Notes under the pieces: generated by a model
Database searches by the model: none
What the model was told of the DNA's origin: nothing
Seen by the model: only the letters and a program-made list of their open reading frames with translations
Shown: positions 5,626-9,008 of the stretch, one piece after another
Layout: the number at the start of each line of letters is the position of its first letter
Numbering within the stretch: position 1 is the stretch's first letter
Assembly (NCBI GenBank): GCA_905373295.1
Contig: CAJPSJ010000068.1
Coordinates: 1 to 9,008, forward strand
Reading direction: 5' to 3'
DNA: 9,008 nt
Source of the DNA: an uncultured Campylobacter sp.
Lineage (GTDB): Bacteria > Campylobacterota > Campylobacteria > Campylobacterales > Campylobacteraceae
Translations under genes and position numbers: made by a program

Positions 5626-6549
5626 TTGATCGAAGAAATACAGCAAATAACGATAACCAAAGATGATTTTTTAGGTATAAACTTAGACGAAATATCAAAA
5701 GACACAAAATATTTTCATGATTACAGTTCTAAATTCGCGGATTTGTGCGAGGAAAATTTTAAAAACGGGGATTTAAAAGTAAGTAAGGTATTTTATTTAT
5801 TAAGGGACGCTTGCTCTATGGCCTTAAAACCCGAAAGTCTAAACGAACCGTACGAAGCCGGGTGCATCTGGGGCAATGGCAGATCGGCGATATTGGATGA
5901 TTTTACTGAGCAGGATTTGGAATTTTTTGAGAGTATTTTGGATGAAATAACCGATTGCAGATTAAAATCAAGGATGGCGGATATTTTATGGATTTTAAAA
6001 ATTCCCAAAAATATAAAATTTTTAGAGATCGCCGTAAATGAGTACTCGAAAATATCTCTAGAGCCAAAATTGGTAAATCAGTTTGAGATAAATGCGTTTG
6101 GGAGAGCTATCAGGCTATCTCGACTATCCGAAATCACAAAAAATCAATACGCCGAAATATCGAATAAAATTTTAGAATGTTTTAATAAGGCGGAGCCAAC
6201 CGATCAATACTACTGCTTAAGGATGTCGTATTTATTGGATATTGTCAAGCTAGACAAAAAAATGCAATCAAGCGTAGCTGAAAAATTAGAAAATTTTGCC
6301 GATACCTTTGCCAAAGAGGAAGAATTTATTGCAGCAATAGACTATTACCAAGAGTCGCAAAAATGGTATAAGAAGCTCAAAAATAGCCGTAAAATAGCCG
6401 AAACCGCACTCAAAATAGCTAATATCTTAATAGAAAAAGCAAAAGAAAGCAACGCTATATCGTCCAAAATAGACCTAGAGCAAGCACTAAAAGAGCCTAG
6501 AGGCGTTCCTAAAAAGATAGAAATGAGCTCGGAATCGATCAAAAAATAG
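5626..6549 (+). CDS. DUF4209-type protein, N-terminal part (frame broken near A5)
   Basis: This 307-residue frame starts at TTG 5626 after GGAGGA (5615-5620). It is alpha-helical and charged, with no membrane segment. The region before the break (AIDYYQESQKWYKKLKNSRKIAETALKIANILIEKA, about residues 238-273) looks like a TPR-like helical pair; in full DUF4209 proteins a similar helical part, annotated in databases as DUF7380 as far as I recall, precedes the DUF4209 domain. After GVPKK the frame reads IEMSSESIKK and stops at 6547, which looks foreign to the family. The next frame, open from 6513, reads KDRNELGIDQKIDEIRELIE, the expected continuation. One extra A at 6511-6515 would join both parts into about 596 residues. 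Base use is AT-rich: 22 of 60 bases are G or C at 6361-6420, against 38 of 60 at 3901-3960, suggesting later acquisition. Confidence 0.75.
   Translation: MIEEIQQITITKDDFLGINLDEISKDTKYFHDYSSKFADLCEENFKNGDLKVSKVFYLLRDACSMALKPESLNEPYEAGCIWGNGRSAILDDFTEQDLEFFESILDEITDCRLKSRMADILWILKIPKNIKFLEIAVNEYSKISLEPKLVNQFEINAFGRAIRLSRLSEITKNQYAEISNKILECFNKAEPTDQYYCLRMSYLLDIVKLDKKMQSSVAEKLENFADTFAKEEEFIAAIDYYQESQKWYKKLKNSRKIAETALKIANILIEKAKESNAISSKIDLEQALKEPRGVPKKIEMSSESIKK
6511..6515 (+). other. A5 tract at the DUF4209 frameshift
   Basis: The sequence is CCT AAAAA GATAGAAATGAG. With one more A the codons read CCT AAA AAA GAT AGA AAT GAG CTC GGA ATC GAT, giving PKKDRNELGID and an unbroken frame to 7415. As printed, the first frame ends at 6549. 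The stop of the other frame (TAA, 6510-6512) lies just before the tract, so the shift must occur at or just after it. Confidence 0.7.
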
Positions 6550-6599
6550 ACGAGATACGCGAGCTGATAGAGCAAAATAATCAAGATATTGGAAGTGAA

Positions 6600-7415
6600 A
6601 TGAGTTTAATTGCTACCGAGAAGATCGATATTTCACGCTATCAAAATAATGCAAAGCTAGCAGTAAAAGGCAAGCATCTAACTGAAGCGATATTATGCCT
6701 AGCTAATATCACAGCAACTCCGCTATATGAAGATATCAAAAAGTCATCCGAGAGCCTTTTAAAGAAGTCTCTGCTTTCAAATTTTGTTACTCAAATTTAC
6801 GTAGATACCGATGGAAGAAAACTACAACAAATAATGACAAAAGATGATCGATTAAAACATGAAATATACCAGCAATACCATATACATGTCGAGTTGGCGG
6901 TAGACTGCAGTATATTGCCTGCGTTTTGGCAAATTTTAGAGGAGCATAGAGTGTCTATGCGCTGCATTTATAATATCTGCAAAAACTCTAGCGTAGTTCC
7001 TGCAGACAGGGTAGACATCTGGGCGCAAGGTTTATATTACGGTTTTGATAGAAACTTTTTGGTTTCAAGCCATTTGCTGATACCTCAAATAGAGCATTTA
7101 GCGAGAATTTTACTGCAACAAGAAAAAATCCCTACGACTACTATCGATGAATGCGGTGTAGAATCGGAAAAAAGCATAAACTCGCTTTTACAAGAACCAA
7201 AAATATATGAATTGCTCGGGAGAGATTTGACGGAAGAACTAAAATTTCTACTAACGGAGCCGATGGGGCTAAACTACAGAAATAAAATATGTCACGGGCT
7301 GGTCAGCGAATCCCCAAACAGTGTCGATATTTATATTTGGTGGCTTTGCCTTAAGCTAGTGGTTAATAATTGTGTTTTGTATACAAATATAGGACCAATA
7401 AATTTAGAATTTTAA
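6600..7415 (+). CDS. DUF4209 domain protein, C-terminal part with RNxxxHG motif
   Basis: This 271-residue frame begins at ATG 6600, but the frame is open from 6513 and no ribosome site precedes the ATG, so it is best read as the continuation of 5626-6549. Residues about 145-255 are the DUF4209 domain: GFDRNFLVSSHLLIPQIEHLAR, then TTTIDECGVE, LLGRDLTEELKFLLTEPMGLN and finally YRNKICHGL, with the family's RNxxxHG motif at R227, N228, H232, G233 (7278-7298). The motif has the R-x4-H form of HEPN ribonucleases, with the polar residue straight after Arg; catalytic RNase activity is inference. Two tryptophans follow in a helix (IYIWWLCLKLVV). It is soluble, lacking a signal peptide. The gene ends in an AT-rich inverted repeat and is transcribed towards proC. 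Confidence 0.8.
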   Translation: MSLIATEKIDISRYQNNAKLAVKGKHLTEAILCLANITATPLYEDIKKSSESLLKKSLLSNFVTQIYVDTDGRKLQQIMTKDDRLKHEIYQQYHIHVELAVDCSILPAFWQILEEHRVSMRCIYNICKNSSVVPADRVDIWAQGLYYGFDRNFLVSSHLLIPQIEHLARILLQQEKIPTTTIDECGVESEKSINSLLQEPKIYELLGRDLTEELKFLLTEPMGLNYRNKICHGLVSESPNSVDIYIWWLCLKLVVNNCVLYTNIGPINLEF

Positions 7416-7468
7416 TCGTAAATTTTGAACTAAAATTTTTAAAATCTCTAAATTTTAAAATTCTAAAT
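7402..7468. repeat. 14-bp perfect inverted repeat around the end of the DUF4209 gene
   Basis: ATTTAGAATTTTAA (7402-7415, including the stop codon) is the exact reverse complement of TTAAAATTCTAAAT (7455-7468), with 39 bases between. The arms are almost all A and T, so a hairpin would be weak, and there is no T run directly after it. It could be a weak two-way terminator between convergent genes or a by-product of the dense AAATTT words. Confidence 0.5.
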
Positions 7469-7653
7469 ACAATACGAGCTTGGCGGCTTGTTTACCATAA
7501 GGCTTATAAACTCCGTCGCCGCAGGAGTAACAAACTCGTTTGATTTAAAGATAAGGCAAATTTTAGCTAGCGCGCCCGCACAGAATTTCGATACTAGCGC
7601 GCCAGCAAACGCACTGTGTTTGAAATCCGAAACCGACGACGTGCGGCGAAAGG
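7469..7653. other. Gene-free stretch between DUF4209 and proC
   Basis: No supportable gene. Short open frames exist on both strands but overlap proC and lack ribosome sites. A TACAAT at 7468-7473, preceded by AAATTCTAAA, resembles the -10 boxes of this window, but no gene follows it on the plus strand. Base use changes here from AT-rich to GC-rich, so the right edge of an acquired segment may lie near 7470-7480. Confidence 0.4.
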
Positions 7654-8664
7654 CTAACTGCGAGCTTTGGCGATGCACGCCTCGATCGCCGCCATCACCG
7701 CTGCGCGAAACCCCGCAGCCTCCAGCGCCGCGAGTCCCTCAATCGTCGTGCCTGCAGGCGAGCAAACCGCGTCTTTGAGCTCCGATGGGCGCTTGCCGCT
7801 TTGCACCAGGCGCGCCGTGCCCTCTACCGCCGCCGCTACCGCGTCGTAGCACAGCGCCCGCGGCAGTCCGCCTCGCACGCCAGCATCCGCCGCAGCCTCG
7901 ATAAAGGCGCACACATACGCAGGCAGGCTACCTGCAATCCCCGTAAATGCAGCAAAGCAAGCCTCGTCTATCTCGTAAAATTTGCCGATTTTGGCGGCTA
8001 GCGCTCGTACGATCTCCCGACTGGCCTCATCAAAATACTCGCCGTAGCACAGCGCCGTAGCCGATGCGCCGATGCCCGCGGCGACGTTTGGCATCGCGCG
8101 GGCTACGAGAACGTCCGCACCTACGATATTTTGGGCGCGCTCTAGCTTGAAATTCGGCGCCAAAAGAAGCAGGATTTTGCCCGCGAGCTCGGGCGCGATC
8201 AGGTGCAAAATCCCCTCGTAGCTGGCGGGCTTGGTCGCGAGCACGATAATATCCGCCGCGTGCGCGAGCTGCGTCTCACTTTGTAAAATTTGCACGCCGT
8301 AGCGCTTACGCAAGGCTTCGTTTTTGCTTCTAGCATAAGCTAGGACTTGAAGCTTCGTATCGGAGGCGGGCTGCGCGCAGGCGGAATCACGCTCGCGGCT
8401 CGCAAAATTCTGCTCGGAGGTGGGCTGCGCGCAGGCGAAGTCGCGCTCGCGGCTCGTAAAATTCTGCTCTAAATTTGCGGAATTCTGCCCACAAGCGGTA
8501 AAATTTTGAGCATCGGAAATAAAATTCCGCTCGCCGCGCGCGAACTTTTCTTTATCCTCTGTAAAATTTTCTCCGCTCGCCGCGCAATCTCGTCCGCCGG
8601 CTGCGCAAAGTGCCGCGATCATCCCCTCGCCCATATTTCCGCCGCCGATAAATCCCACTTTCAT
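7654..8664 (-). CDS. proC: Pyrroline-5-carboxylate reductase with an unusual low-complexity insertion
   Basis: ProC reduces 1-pyrroline-5-carboxylate to L-proline with NAD(P)H in the cytoplasm. ATG at 8662-8664 follows AAGGAGC (8669-8675). The Rossmann start MKVGFIGGGNMGEGMI (1-16), ADIIVLATKP (137-146), VARAMPN (187-193), TGIAGSLPAYVCAFIEAAADAGV (241-263) and SPAGTTIEGL (302-311) identify it. At 336 residues it exceeds the usual 260-275. The excess is residues about 27-103, between the first helix and second strand of the Rossmann fold. It includes the tandem units EQNFTSRERDFACAQPTS (66-83) and EQNFASRERDSACAQPAS (84-101) plus further NF-containing pieces. Oddities: GSLPAY for the usual GSGPAY, PAGTT for PGGTT and LLAPNF for the usual SIAAG. 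The frame is intact, so it is probably functional. It diverges from ilvC. Confidence 0.9.
   Translation of the reverse strand: MKVGFIGGGNMGEGMIAALCAAGGRDCAASGENFTEDKEKFARGERNFISDAQNFTACGQNSANLEQNFTSRERDFACAQPTSEQNFASRERDSACAQPASDTKLQVLAYARSKNEALRKRYGVQILQSETQLAHAADIIVLATKPASYEGILHLIAPELAGKILLLLAPNFKLERAQNIVGADVLVARAMPNVAAGIGASATALCYGEYFDEASREIVRALAAKIGKFYEIDEACFAAFTGIAGSLPAYVCAFIEAAADAGVRGGLPRALCYDAVAAAVEGTARLVQSGKRPSELKDAVCSPAGTTIEGLAALEAAGFRAAVMAAIEACIAKARS
8361..8468 (-). repeat. Two 54-bp tandem repeats inside proC
   Basis: Unit 1 is 8361-8414 and unit 2 is 8415-8468; both start CGGAGG(C/T)GGGCTGCGCGCAG on the plus strand and differ at only a few bases. The period of 54 keeps the frame and encodes 18 residues per unit. 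Each unit carries one AAATTC word in the context AAAATTCTGC. The flanking stretch 8469-8586 holds further degenerate, AAATTT-like pieces. Confidence 0.85.
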
Positions 8665-8695
8665 TTTCGCTCCTTCAAAGCTAAATTATGCCTCA

Positions 8696-8712
8696 ATGAT
8701 AGCTCAAAATTT
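8696..8712 (-). promoter_or_regulatory. Candidate promoter of proC
   Basis: On the minus strand AAATTT (8712-8707), TGAGC, then TATCAT at 8701-8696, about 32 bases before the ATG. It is back to back with the ilvC promoter, about 60 bases apart. Confidence 0.4.
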
Positions 8713-8750
8713 CTTTATCCGCCCTTGCGGCGCGCGGTTTATCTACGTAA

Positions 8751-9008
<258 letters not shown>

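Noticed and set aside
6541..6546. A6 run just before the stop at 6547 considered as the frameshift site
   Set aside because: Shifting here would keep the segment IEMSSESIKK and lose DRNELGID, which is the better family-like continuation; the A5 at 6511-6515 fits better, though this run cannot be fully excluded.
7463..7678. Minus-strand open frame of 71 codons downstream of proC
   Set aside because: It overlaps the end of proC in another frame, has no ribosome site and no recognisable family.
7488..7778. Plus-strand open frame of 96 codons
   Set aside because: Its second half is antisense to proC, with arginine- and proline-rich shadow composition, and no ribosome site is present.
8361..8468. 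Tandem repeats considered as a CRISPR array
   Set aside because: The two units are adjacent without unique spacers, lie in frame within proC and translate to a regular 18-residue repeat.

Overview
The window looks like chromosomal DNA of a Campylobacter, most likely one of the moderate-GC host-associated or oral species (C. gracilis, showae, rectus or curvus type), not C. jejuni. This is an inference from three things: the very frequent word AAATTT, the TTG starts behind clear AGGA-type ribosome sites, and T-rich upstream regions with GCTAYAAT-like -10 boxes and no obvious -35. No RNA gene, insertion sequence or CRISPR array was seen.

Layout. Positions 136-1686 (+) hold a small two-helix membrane protein and a DUF3137-type membrane protein whose reading frame is broken at a G6 run (1481-1486). 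Positions 1769-5151 (all -) hold four separate genes with long spacers: an unknown 89-residue protein, a DUF4299-like protein, an SMI1/KNR4 (SUKH) protein and a DUF1963 (YwqG-like) protein. Positions 5327-7415 (+) hold a likely two-gene operon: a 90-residue acidic protein followed by a DUF4209 protein of about 596 residues, split into two frames near an A5 run (6511-6515). The right end is ordinary metabolism: proC (-, proline synthesis) and the start of ilvC (+, branched-chain amino acid synthesis), divergent and with facing promoters.

The middle block is the accessory part. SUKH is an established immunity-protein superfamily of polymorphic toxin systems, and the DUF1963 and DUF4299 proteins next to it would fit an orphan immunity array; no toxin gene is in the window. 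The DUF4299-like and DUF1963 genes share an exact 33-bp repeat joined to their promoters, so their upstream modules look duplicated. The DUF4209 protein ends in an RNxxxHG motif that has the form of a HEPN ribonuclease active site (R-x4-H), and its DNA is clearly more AT-rich than its neighbours.

At sequence level, AAATTT and the wider class RAATTY are strikingly dense in spacers, in the promoters, and in an unusual low-complexity insertion of about 77 residues inside ProC that contains two 18-residue tandem repeats. RAATTY is, from memory, the site whose methylation marks DNA for uptake in C. jejuni, so these may be uptake or epigenetic tags.
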